Shown piece after piece: positions 45,208-52,538 of a stretch of DNA of 64,000 bases. Made by a program: the position numbers and the translations under genes. The DNA comes from Bacteroidota bacterium. Lineage in GTDB: Bacteria; Bacteroidota; Bacteroidia; 2-12-FULL-35-15. The notes below the pieces were generated by a model. It had not been told where the DNA came from. It did not search any database and saw only the letters and a list, made by a program, of their open reading frames with translations. The stretch covers positions 1 through 64,000 of the forward strand of contig CANIQT010000018.1 of NCBI GenBank assembly GCA_947469885.1, in the 5' to 3' direction. How positions within the stretch are numbered: the stretch's first letter is position 1; each line of letters starts with the position of its first letter.

Positions 45208-45219
45208 AGAAAAACAGGA

Positions 45220-45951
45220 TTATTCCGAAAGGTATTTTATAAACCAGTTGGGTGCTTTTTCCGGATCAAAAACTTGTACATCCACCCCATCCGTAATTTC
45301 AGCAATGAGCACACTTGCTTTGCCCGAATTGTCGAAAATATATGCGCGATTGGTTAGTTTAACAGCTTGTTTTAAATTTGAAAGACTTTTAAAGTATCTA
45401 TTTCGAATAACTTCAGGTTGTACATTATGTCCTAGCTGTGCTACACGAACATTTACCCTGCTTATATTTATATCAGGGTCTTCGGTAGCAATGTAATATA
45501 AATATACTCGGTACCCTTTTTCTTTTGCTTTTTTTATAAAATCAAGCTTTGTAGGGTGGCTCATTACTGTTTCGTAGGAGAAAGAGATATTTTCTGACAA
45601 TAAACTTTGTCTGATAAATTCAGCTATATCAGCAGCAAGGTAAGAGTCAATAGAAACTGATGGATGAATAATAAGTATATTGTTTGCGACAGTAAAATTT
45701 TGCCAATAGTTGATGTTATTGTGCTTTAATGGTGATAGTGTACTTTTACTAAAGAATGAATGAACTTGCTTGGTAGTAAGCGATAATCCGTAATCAGAAA
45801 AGTTTATTTTATTATTTCCATTTATATACTTTTCTATGTCATCTGCATTTAGATATATTCCAAAAGGTATCTGGTTTTTTAAATTATTTATAATGGTTGT
45901 TTTACCTGAACCATTAGGACCCGCAAAAATCCTCATTCTTTTAACGGTCAT
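45220..45951 (-). CDS. Zeta-toxin-like P-loop kinase
   Basis: 243 residues. Walker A AGPNGSGKTT (10-19), the early LNADDIEKYI with Asp, the SYETVMSHPTKLDFIKKAKEKGYRVYLYYI block (key: ETVMSH) and the R-rich RVNVRVAQLGHNV region match zeta-toxin family kinases, which phosphorylate UDP-sugars or other small molecules. One base after a glycine-zipper gene, in the same direction; no epsilon-type antitoxin is seen. Confidence 0.85.
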   Translation of the reverse strand: MTVKRMRIFAGPNGSGKTTIINNLKNQIPFGIYLNADDIEKYINGNNKINFSDYGLSLTTKQVHSFFSKSTLSPLKHNNINYWQNFTVANNILIIHPSVSIDSYLAADIAEFIRQSLLSENISFSYETVMSHPTKLDFIKKAKEKGYRVYLYYIATEDPDINISRVNVRVAQLGHNVQPEVIRNRYFKSLSNLKQAVKLTNRAYIFDNSGKASVLIAEITDGVDVQVFDPEKAPNWFIKYLSE

Positions 45952-45952
45952 T

Positions 45953-46246
45953 TTATTTTAGTTTGAAGTGTTCAGGTACTTGGTGTGTGGGTTTCTCAAT
46001 GACTTTAATAAATTTCTTTTCGCCTTTTGAATTAATTTCATAAATAATATTATTCTCTTCAACCAAAACCGGCACATTGGTTTTTTGTGCATTTTCATTA
46101 GCCTTGAATGTAGCAAGCAATGCTGCTCCTGCAATTGCTCCTAATGCACTTCCCTGATCTTTATTTTTTGAAAGTAAAGCACCCAGAGCTGCACCAATGA
46201 GCCCACCAACAATTAGGGATTTTAATATGTCTTCGTCTTTTTCCAT
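45953..46246 (-). CDS. Glycine-zipper protein upstream of the zeta kinase
   Basis: 97 residues. A glycine-zipper membrane hairpin (LIVGGLIGAALGALLSK then SALGAIAGAALLATF) leads to a C-terminal domain with VPVLVEENNIIYEINSKGEKKFIKVI. It ends one base before the kinase gene. The pair may be a toxin unit or a membrane-anchored kinase module. Its -7 box points to a leaderless mRNA. Confidence 0.7.
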   Translation of the reverse strand: MEKDEDILKSLIVGGLIGAALGALLSKNKDQGSALGAIAGAALLATFKANENAQKTNVPVLVEENNIIYEINSKGEKKFIKVIEKPTHQVPEHFKLK

Positions 46247-46250
46247 TGTG

Positions 46251-46258
46251 CAAAATTA
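46251..46258 (-). promoter_or_regulatory. -7 box of the glycine-zipper/zeta operon, leaderless geometry
   Basis: TAATTTTG on the minus strand, last G five bases before the ATG at 46246. Confidence 0.5.
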
Positions 46259-46268
46259 AGTATTTTTT

Positions 46269-46412
46269 TGATTATTGTGTTTCCTCCACTTCCTCCACCT
46301 CAAACGCCTGATGAAGCAATGCTTTTAGCAATTGTTCTGTTGCTTGCTGGTTTGCCAGTATATGTTCTTTTAATTGTTTGGTTTTGCTTAATTGTTTTTC
46401 TATTTCTGATAC
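46269..46412 (-). pseudogene. HsdS C-terminal remnant 2
   Basis: Minus strand reads GGIVSEIEKQLSKTKQLKEH, then ILANQQATEQLLKALLHQAF and EVEEVEETQ, stop. IVSEIEKQLS is a typical HsdS central-to-C-terminal helix start. MITE copy B begins immediately upstream, so its insertion cut the gene. Confidence 0.65.
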
Positions 46413-46415
46413 TAT

Positions 46416-46589
46416 GCCCCCGTAAACACTAAGCTAAAGCACTGTATAATGCCACAGGGTTTCGTTTTTTTTATTGTTTTGTAAGCTAGGCTTACCTGTT
46501 TTTGCTTTTATATTGGTAGCTAAGATTACCTTGTTATCCGCACACTAACAGCTCTTCATTTGCCTGCCCGTCAGCTTAGCCGTAAGGGG
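46416..46589. mobile_element. MITE-like element, copy B
   Basis: 174 bp with ends CCCCCGTAAACACTAAGCTAAAGC and, at the right, GTCAGCTTAGCCGTAAGGGG. Shares the GTTTTGTAAGCT..GCTTACCTGTTTT core with copy A. Inserted into the HsdS remnant. Confidence 0.7.
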
Positions 46590-46633
46590 TGTCATCAGAT
46601 TTAATTTCTATTTTAGCTAACCCTTATTTATTT

Positions 46634-46641
46634 TAACTTTG
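46634..46641 (+). promoter_or_regulatory. -7 box of the 46652 gene
   Basis: TAACTTTG ending 11 bases before the ATG. Confidence 0.5.
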
Positions 46642-46651
46642 CACAAAAAAG

Positions 46652-47029
46652 ATGAACCGAACGGAATTCCTATCAGAAATTAGAGAAACCATATTAACGG
46701 ATGAAAGCAAAACTAGTTTGAGTGTTGAATCCTTTCAAAGCAATACCTTACGCCCTATACTGAAAGTGCAAAACGACATTATTATTGCGCTAACAAACCA
46801 GCATTTGAAGGCATATTTGTTGCACATTGCCACAATAGATAAATTGGCTTTTATCCAAAATTACATTCAAAAAAATCGAGCGTTAAAACAACAAATAGTT
46901 GGTGTATGCATTGGTTTGTTTTCGGAGGATGAAATGGAATTCTATTTGCAAAACCAATCGGAAATCAGCAAGAGAATTACACAGTTGGTGGTGAAAAGGA
47001 TTAGTGATTATTGGGTAAAAGACAAGTAG
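46652..47029 (+). CDS. Hypothetical protein between MITE copies
   Basis: 125 residues, no signal peptide, helix-rich with an IQNYIQKNRALKQQIVGVCIGLFSEDEMEFYL stretch (key: GVCIGLF, EMEFYL) and NQSEISKRITQLVVKRISDYW at the end. No family recognised. The only plus-strand gene in the restriction island, flanked by MITE copies B and C. Confidence 0.65.
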   Translation: MNRTEFLSEIRETILTDESKTSLSVESFQSNTLRPILKVQNDIIIALTNQHLKAYLLHIATIDKLAFIQNYIQKNRALKQQIVGVCIGLFSEDEMEFYLQNQSEISKRITQLVVKRISDYWVKDK

Positions 47030-47192
47030 GGTAAACGAGGACTAGAGTGGCTGGGCTTAGTGTTTTTTTATTGTTTTGTAAGCTACGCTTACCTGTTTTC
47101 GCTTTTATGTTGGAAAGCTTAGCTTAGCTTACCTTATTAACCAAACACTAAACTTTCTTTATTTGCCTGTCCGTTAGCTTAGCGCGTAAGGG
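47030..47192. mobile_element. MITE-like element, copy C (left end worn)
   Basis: Shares CTTAGTGTTTTTTTATTGTTTTGTAAGCTACGCTTACCTGTTTTCGC with copy A in pieces, and ends GTTAGCTTAGCGCGTAAGGG. The left terminal repeat has decayed. Confidence 0.65.
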
Positions 47193-47234
47193 ATTTACTG
47201 GGTTATTTCATTTTATTACATCCTATATATTTCA

Positions 47235-50108
47235 TTACCCCATCATTCCATTAACAAACACATCCACATATTCTTTCATTTTGCTGATGATGCGTTCCGC
47301 TATTTCACGGGCTTTTAATACGCTTGGTCTGTCGCCAAGGCATTTTATTACATCATCATTCAATGGGTCTTGTCCGCTGAATATATATGTTTCAATTAAT
47401 GCTTTAAATTGTTCTTTGTCCAGATGTTCTTCATCACATAGTTTGGCTAATGCCAATACTTTCTGGTCTTTCCAGTATTGTTCAAATTCATCAGGTATGT
47501 TGTTAGCGTCTGCAATGTGTGGCAAGTTTTCATCAATGAATTTTTCAATTAACTCGCGTTTACTTCTCAATTGAATATCTCCGCCAAGCAAATCCATTAT
47601 TGCTTTTTTCTGTTGCTCTGCTTCTGATTTTTTGGCGTTTTTAAGTTTTGCTAATAGCTGAAGTATGTAGGCAACATTAATCGTATCACGGTGTATTAGT
47701 TCCAATTCAAAATCAACATCATCCAATATGGATGTTTTTTCTTTTGCTGTGTCTCGTTTTACTTTTTCGTACAAATCAAGGTACTTACTTTTGTATTCCT
47801 CAAAGGTTTGTTCATCTATTCCCAAATCATCCCAACTGAAATCAGAGAAAGATTCCAAAACATTTTTTGCTCTCAGCAATGCCCTGAATGCCTGAATAAA
47901 TGCCAGTTCATCTTCTTCACTTTTCAAATCATTCACACTGTCCACTGTTGGTGCAATTTTTAAGAGGTTTTGCAATGCCTCATTAAATTTTTTTGCAATG
48001 GCTTCGTAAGGTGGAATAATAATATCCTCTATTGGATTTTTGTTCGAGAACATAGTAACCGCCTCATCAGTTGCTTTTTTAAGATTGCGGAAACACATAA
48101 TGTTACCCTGCGATTTTTTTTCTCCCAATATTCTGTTCGTTCTCGAATAGGCTTGTATCAAGCCGTGATGTCTTAAATTTTTATCTACGTATAATGTATT
48201 TACCTTTTTAGCATCAAAGCCTGTAAGCATCATTGCAACCACCAGCACAATATCCAAACGGTCTTTTTCATCATTAAAATCTTTTTTCTCCCTTTCCTTT
48301 AATCGTTTGCTGATGTCTTTAAAATAATTTTCGAATTGCTGGCTATCAGTAGTTGAAAAGGCTGTGCCATACATTTTATTATAATCGCCAATGTATTGTT
48401 CTAGTTTATCTCGTGTATGGCTGCTCTTATAGGCAACTGCCATTTCTGCTGCTAATCCTACTTCATCGTCACCCGGCAGATAATCCTGAGCATCTTCATC
48501 TTCTTCGTTAGCTCCGAAAGTAAAGATGGTGGCAATACGCAAATTGTGTTCTCCTGATTCTTTCTTCTTTTTAAAAATATCGTAATACTGAATTAAATTA
48601 TCAATGCTGTTAACAGCAAACAATGATGAAAATTCTTTGTTAAATGTTTTTTGATGGTGGTGGTTAATAATGTAATCAGCAATTTTCTCCAATCGTGCAG
48701 GAGAATTAATTACTTCTGCTTTATCAATATCTTCCACCTCAATATCAATAAATGTATTTCCTTTTTGTTTGTACCTGCCTATGTATTCAATTCCGAACCT
48801 CAATACATTTTCATCACTTATGGCATCTGTTATTACATATTTATGAAGACATTCGCCAAACAAATCTTTGGTGGTGCGTTTGCCATATTCATTCTTACTT
48901 GCATTTTCGGCAAATATGGGTGTGCCTGTGAAACCAAACAATTGACTTTTTAGAAAATATTTTACTATCCTATCGTGTGTTTCGCCAAACTGGGTGCGAT
49001 GACATTCGTCAAAAATGAAAACAATCTTTTTGTTTTTCAAGCCCGACAATTTACTTTCATAATTTGCTTTGCTTATGGCGTTGTTTAGTTTCTGAATGGT
49101 GGTAAGCACCAGTTTGGTATCATCTGTTAATTGCCTTACTAATGATGTGGTGTTATTAGTAACATCCACGCTGTCTTTTTTAAAACTATTAAACTCCAGC
49201 ATGGTTTGATAATCCAAATCTTTACGGTCCACCACAAACACTACCTTGTGAACTCCCGGCAAATCCATAATTATTTGGCTTGCCTTAAAGGAGGTTAATG
49301 TTTTTCCTGAACCTGTGGTATGCCATATATAGCCACTATCATTACCCGATGAAACTTGTTTAATGATTGCTTCCGCTGCAAAATATTGGTAGGGGCGAAA
49401 TATCATCATATTTTTAAATGTTTCGTTCATCACCACATAATGCGAAATCATTTTACCTAAATGATTAGGATTTAAAAATTCGTTTGCAAATGCTGTCAGG
49501 TTAGTAATGTTCCTGTTGTGTTCATCCGCCCAGTAAAACGTTTGTTTTACTGATTGCAACGAATTGTTGGCAAGATATTTTGTATTGACACCATTACTGA
49601 TAATGAACATCTGCACATATTGAAACAAACCATTATTGCTCCAGAATGAGTGCAGTTGATAACGATTGATTTGATTAAATGCCTCCTTTATTTCAATTCC
49701 TGTTCGTTTCAATTCTATCTGAACCAACGGCAAACCGTTAACCAAAATGGTAACATCATACCTGTTCAGAAACGAACCTTGTTGTTGTACCTGATTGGTT
49801 ATCTGGAATAAATTTTTATTCCAATCCTCATTATCAAAAAAACGAATCCAGATTGTTTTTTTATTTTCCCTTTGAATCGGAAACCTATCCCGCAACGTTT
49901 TTGCCTTTTCAAACACATTGCCTTTGGCAAGGTGATTTATTATTGCCTCAAATTCTTTAGGGGTGAAGGTGGTATTATTAAATCTTTCTAATTGCGATTT
50001 TAGGTTGCTCAACAGGGCATCACCGTCCTGAATCTTTACCGATTCATATCCCAATCCAATCAATTGTTTGATTAAATTTTGTTCTAATATGGCTTCTGAT
50101 AATTTCAT
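47235..50108 (-). CDS. hsdR: Type I restriction endonuclease, R subunit
   Basis: 957 residues. PD-(D/E)xK nuclease near the N-terminus: D118 and QIELKR at 130-135. Superfamily 2 translocase motifs follow: WHTTGSGKT Walker A, FIFDECHRTQFG, FGFTGTPIF, VVAMMLTGFDAKKVNTLYVD. It cuts unmethylated DNA after ATP-driven translocation as part of the HsdR-HsdM-HsdS complex. Last gene of the locus, separated from hsdS by the RAYT gene and REPs; its transcription may depend on read-through. Confidence 0.95.
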   Translation of the reverse strand: MKLSEAILEQNLIKQLIGLGYESVKIQDGDALLSNLKSQLERFNNTTFTPKEFEAIINHLAKGNVFEKAKTLRDRFPIQRENKKTIWIRFFDNEDWNKNLFQITNQVQQQGSFLNRYDVTILVNGLPLVQIELKRTGIEIKEAFNQINRYQLHSFWSNNGLFQYVQMFIISNGVNTKYLANNSLQSVKQTFYWADEHNRNITNLTAFANEFLNPNHLGKMISHYVVMNETFKNMMIFRPYQYFAAEAIIKQVSSGNDSGYIWHTTGSGKTLTSFKASQIIMDLPGVHKVVFVVDRKDLDYQTMLEFNSFKKDSVDVTNNTTSLVRQLTDDTKLVLTTIQKLNNAISKANYESKLSGLKNKKIVFIFDECHRTQFGETHDRIVKYFLKSQLFGFTGTPIFAENASKNEYGKRTTKDLFGECLHKYVITDAISDENVLRFGIEYIGRYKQKGNTFIDIEVEDIDKAEVINSPARLEKIADYIINHHHQKTFNKEFSSLFAVNSIDNLIQYYDIFKKKKESGEHNLRIATIFTFGANEEDEDAQDYLPGDDEVGLAAEMAVAYKSSHTRDKLEQYIGDYNKMYGTAFSTTDSQQFENYFKDISKRLKEREKKDFNDEKDRLDIVLVVAMMLTGFDAKKVNTLYVDKNLRHHGLIQAYSRTNRILGEKKSQGNIMCFRNLKKATDEAVTMFSNKNPIEDIIIPPYEAIAKKFNEALQNLLKIAPTVDSVNDLKSEEDELAFIQAFRALLRAKNVLESFSDFSWDDLGIDEQTFEEYKSKYLDLYEKVKRDTAKEKTSILDDVDFELELIHRDTINVAYILQLLAKLKNAKKSEAEQQKKAIMDLLGGDIQLRSKRELIEKFIDENLPHIADANNIPDEFEQYWKDQKVLALAKLCDEEHLDKEQFKALIETYIFSGQDPLNDDVIKCLGDRPSVLKAREIAERIISKMKEYVDVFVNGMMG

Positions 50109-50129
50109 ATTTTATTTTGGGCTGTGTTA

Positions 50130-50156
50130 TTTTGGGCGGAGGTAAACCCCGCCCGT
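50130..50156. repeat. REP unit downstream of the RAYT gene
   Basis: GGGCGGAGGTAAACCCCGCCC, one of the REP family; sits between the RAYT stop and the hsdR start. Confidence 0.8.
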
Positions 50157-50162
50157 ACGCAT

Positions 50163-50900
50163 TTATGAATAAAATTTATCGTCTTTCCAATTTTTTGGAT
50201 TATTGATTATATATTCCGAAATTTTCAAATATGATTTTTCATCACGAATAATATTTTCGTGATAATTGCGTTGCCATAATTTACCCAAACGTTTATTTTG
50301 TTGATTACAAATATCAATACATTCATTTGTTACCAATGATTTGTATGCGCCAATGATATTGCCGACCGTTGCATTTGTAGGGGCGACCCTTGCGGTCGCC
50401 CTATCAATATCCCCCACGTCATTTTGTAGGGGCAACCCTTGCGGTTGCCCATTTTGGTTGTTTGTATTATTTAGGGCAGGGGTAAACCCAGCCCCTACCG
50501 GTTCCCCATTGTTTATTTGCGGTTGTTCGTTTTCATTTAGGGTAGGGGTAAACCCTACCCCTACGGTGGTTGTGTTGGTGGTATTGGGGGCGGGGGTAAA
50601 CCCCGCCCCTACATTATGCAATACAATAATTCCGTGCATATGGTTTGGCATTATTTGAAATACATCCAATTCGAAATTCGGAAATCGTTCGGGTAATTTT
50701 GCCCATTCATTATATGCAATTGTTCCAATTTCATTTAAATTTATTTGGGCGGAGGCAAGCCCCGCCCCTACGATTTCTCCAAACCGACATTGCATATCCT
50801 GGCAACAAATGGTTATGAAATACGCACCTGCCTGCGAATAATCATACCCTTTCAATCGGATGGATTTGCGATGGTGAATATTTGGATTGTAATTATTCAT
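50163..50900 (-). CDS. REP-associated tyrosine transposase (RAYT), invaded by six REPs
   Basis: 245 residues of the Y1/HUH single-strand transposase fold. N-terminal strand YFITICCQDMQCRFG; HUH metal site PNHMHG (His87, His89); the catalytic Tyr213 in LWQRNYHENIIRDE; closing EYIINNPKNWKDD. Usual length is ~170-190. The extra residues are REP-encoded: VGAGLASA (44-51), VGAGFTPAP (97-105), VGVGFTPT (113-120), VGAGFTPA (135-142), GQPQGLPLQ (151-159) and DRATARVAP (166-174). Most lie between the HUH and Tyr motifs. The active residues remain. RAYTs cut and join REP DNA. Confidence 0.92.
   Translation of the reverse strand: MNNYNPNIHHRKSIRLKGYDYSQAGAYFITICCQDMQCRFGEIVGAGLASAQINLNEIGTIAYNEWAKLPERFPNFELDVFQIMPNHMHGIIVLHNVGAGFTPAPNTTNTTTVGVGFTPTLNENEQPQINNGEPVGAGFTPALNNTNNQNGQPQGLPLQNDVGDIDRATARVAPTNATVGNIIGAYKSLVTNECIDICNQQNKRLGKLWQRNYHENIIRDEKSYLKISEYIINNPKNWKDDKFYS
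50377..50772. repeat. Six REP units inside the RAYT coding sequence
   Basis: Units at about 50377-50402 and 50426-50451 (GTAGGGGCGACCCTTGCGGTCGCC and AACC/GGTT version), and 50472-50498, 50538-50564, 50586-50612, 50747-50772 (GGGGTAAACCCCGCCCCTAC type, opposite orientation). All preserve the frame. Confidence 0.85.
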
Positions 50901-50934
50901 TTATTTAATTTTTATTCCGTTGGGTGGGTAAAGG

Positions 50935-51257
50935 GCGGGGGTAAACCCCGCCCCTACACAAACATTTGTTGCAACAACCCTTTTTTAAATCCCTGTATTC
51001 CCGTTATTTCTTTTTTTATGGTTTCTATCTTTTTATCTATTGATGTTAAATATTTCGCGATTTTTGTTTGGGCACCCCTTGCGGGTGCCCCGCCCTATCT
51101 ATTAATTAATATTTTGTTGTACGGGCGACCCTTGCGGTCGCCCTATTTGAATTTTCATTTTATTTTTGGGCATCCGCATTATCATTTTGGGCATCCACAA
51201 GGGATGCCCCTACATTATGCCCATTATTATTTTGGGCGGGGGTAAACCCCGCCCCTA
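50935..51257. repeat. REP cluster with duplicated hsdS 3' end
   Basis: REPs at 50935-50956, 51071-51096 (GGGCACCCCTTGCGGGTGCCC), 51120-51146, 51188-51212 (GGGCATCCACAAGGGATGCCC) and 51234-51257. 50957-51070 repeats 51258-51371 (the end of hsdS) almost base for base. A REP plus tail forms each of two direct repeats about 300 bp apart. Confidence 0.85.
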
Positions 51258-52535
51258 CACAAACATTTGTTGCAACAATCCTTTTTTAAATCCCTGGGTT
51301 GCCGTTATTTCTTTTTTTATTGTTTCTATCTTTTTATCTATTGATGTTAAATATTTCGCGATTTTTTTTTGTTCGGGTAGGGAAGGGATAATTAGATTGA
51401 TATTAAAAAAATCATTTAACCCAATATTTAATAACCCGTGATTCCTTGCACCTTCTTGTGCTACCTTTTCAATTTCTGAATTTTGATAACCATTCTCAAA
51501 ATATTGTTCCATAAAACTCAATGAGACATTATTATTAAATCTGAAACAAATATATAAGGTAGAAACAACACCTTTGTCATAATTAATTAATCTCTTTATA
51601 GCACCCATTGGATATCCCTTTGAATAACTTTTGTTGTATGCGAATTCATCTTTTTCCAATAAATAATAATTTGTAACATCTTTTGCTGACACAGATTTAT
51701 TGAAATATTCTAATTGATTTACTAATCCATTTTGTGCAGATATTGTAAGAACATTTAAATTATTCTCTTTGTTTTTTCGTGAAACTCTTACCGCAACCTC
51801 CCCCAACCTTTTCTCCTCCCATTCCTCATACTCCTTCCCCTTCTCATCTTTAAACCTCAATTTACCAGAAAACAATTGTTGCATCACACCTTTTTTGTAG
51901 TGTTCCAGCAATTCTTTTTTGCGGGTTAGTTGCTGTATCTTTTCATCTACTGATGATAAAAAGGATGCGATTTTTTTTTGTTCAGGGAGGGTAGGGAATG
52001 GAAAAATTAATTTTCTTAATTCGACCATTGTCAATGCTCGTTGAGTAGAGCCAATAGAAGTTTTTTCTATGTCTAATTTTTTGACTTCAAGTATTATTTC
52101 AAGGAATGCAGGAGATTCTGAAATTTTCCTAAACCAAATAAGATTTCCATCTTTAAAATAAAATTTATCATCATTCTTAATTCGTAAAACATTTCCTAAT
52201 GTTCCTACAGCAGTCATTAAAATATCATCCTTTTGAGGCACACCATACTTTTCTCTAAATTCATTATAAGCTTTCTCACTTATGTATAGAATATCATTTG
52301 GAACAATGTTTTTCTTTAATTCTGAAATTTCTTTACCTCTAAAAAAAGGAATACCAATATTTACATAGTCCGAAAGATAAACACGTTTGCTTGATGTTAA
52401 TTCGGAAATCTTACCAATATTTTTTCTTGCCCATTCCCCCTCAAACCCCTTAAACCTCAATTCAGGAACTAATTTACTTCGACTCCGCTCAGCACGAGTT
52501 GTTTTTGTTTTATATAAAACTTTCGCTTCTTCCAT
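51255..52535 (-). CDS. hsdS: Type I restriction specificity subunit S
   Basis: 426 residues. Two target-recognition domains with conserved LPEQKKIASFLSSVDEKIQQL and LPEQKKIAKYLTSIDKKIETI helical spacers (key: PEQKKIA twice). The target sequence cannot be read from this. Residues 14-20 (RAERSRS) come from a dispersed GAGCGGAGTCGAAG repeat. The stop codon TAG (51255-51257) belongs to a REP, so the end has been remodelled. Starts three bases after hsdM. Confidence 0.93.
   Translation of the reverse strand: MEEAKVLYKTKTTRAERSRSKLVPELRFKGFEGEWARKNIGKISELTSSKRVYLSDYVNIGIPFFRGKEISELKKNIVPNDILYISEKAYNEFREKYGVPQKDDILMTAVGTLGNVLRIKNDDKFYFKDGNLIWFRKISESPAFLEIILEVKKLDIEKTSIGSTQRALTMVELRKLIFPFPTLPEQKKIASFLSSVDEKIQQLTRKKELLEHYKKGVMQQLFSGKLRFKDEKGKEYEEWEEKRLGEVAVRVSRKNKENNLNVLTISAQNGLVNQLEYFNKSVSAKDVTNYYLLEKDEFAYNKSYSKGYPMGAIKRLINYDKGVVSTLYICFRFNNNVSLSFMEQYFENGYQNSEIEKVAQEGARNHGLLNIGLNDFFNINLIIPSLPEQKKIAKYLTSIDKKIETIKKEITATQGFKKGLLQQMFV
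52476..52500. repeat. GAGCGGAGTCGAAG repeat in hsdS
   Basis: ACTTCGACTCCGCTCAGCACGAGTT on the plus strand; in the gene it encodes TRAERSRSK, in frame near the N-terminus. Confidence 0.75.
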
Positions 52536-52538
52536 AAA

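Noticed and set aside
50341..50658. Plus-strand frame over the RAYT gene
   Set aside because: Produced by the palindromic REPs, which read open on both strands; the minus strand has the HUH and Tyr motifs.
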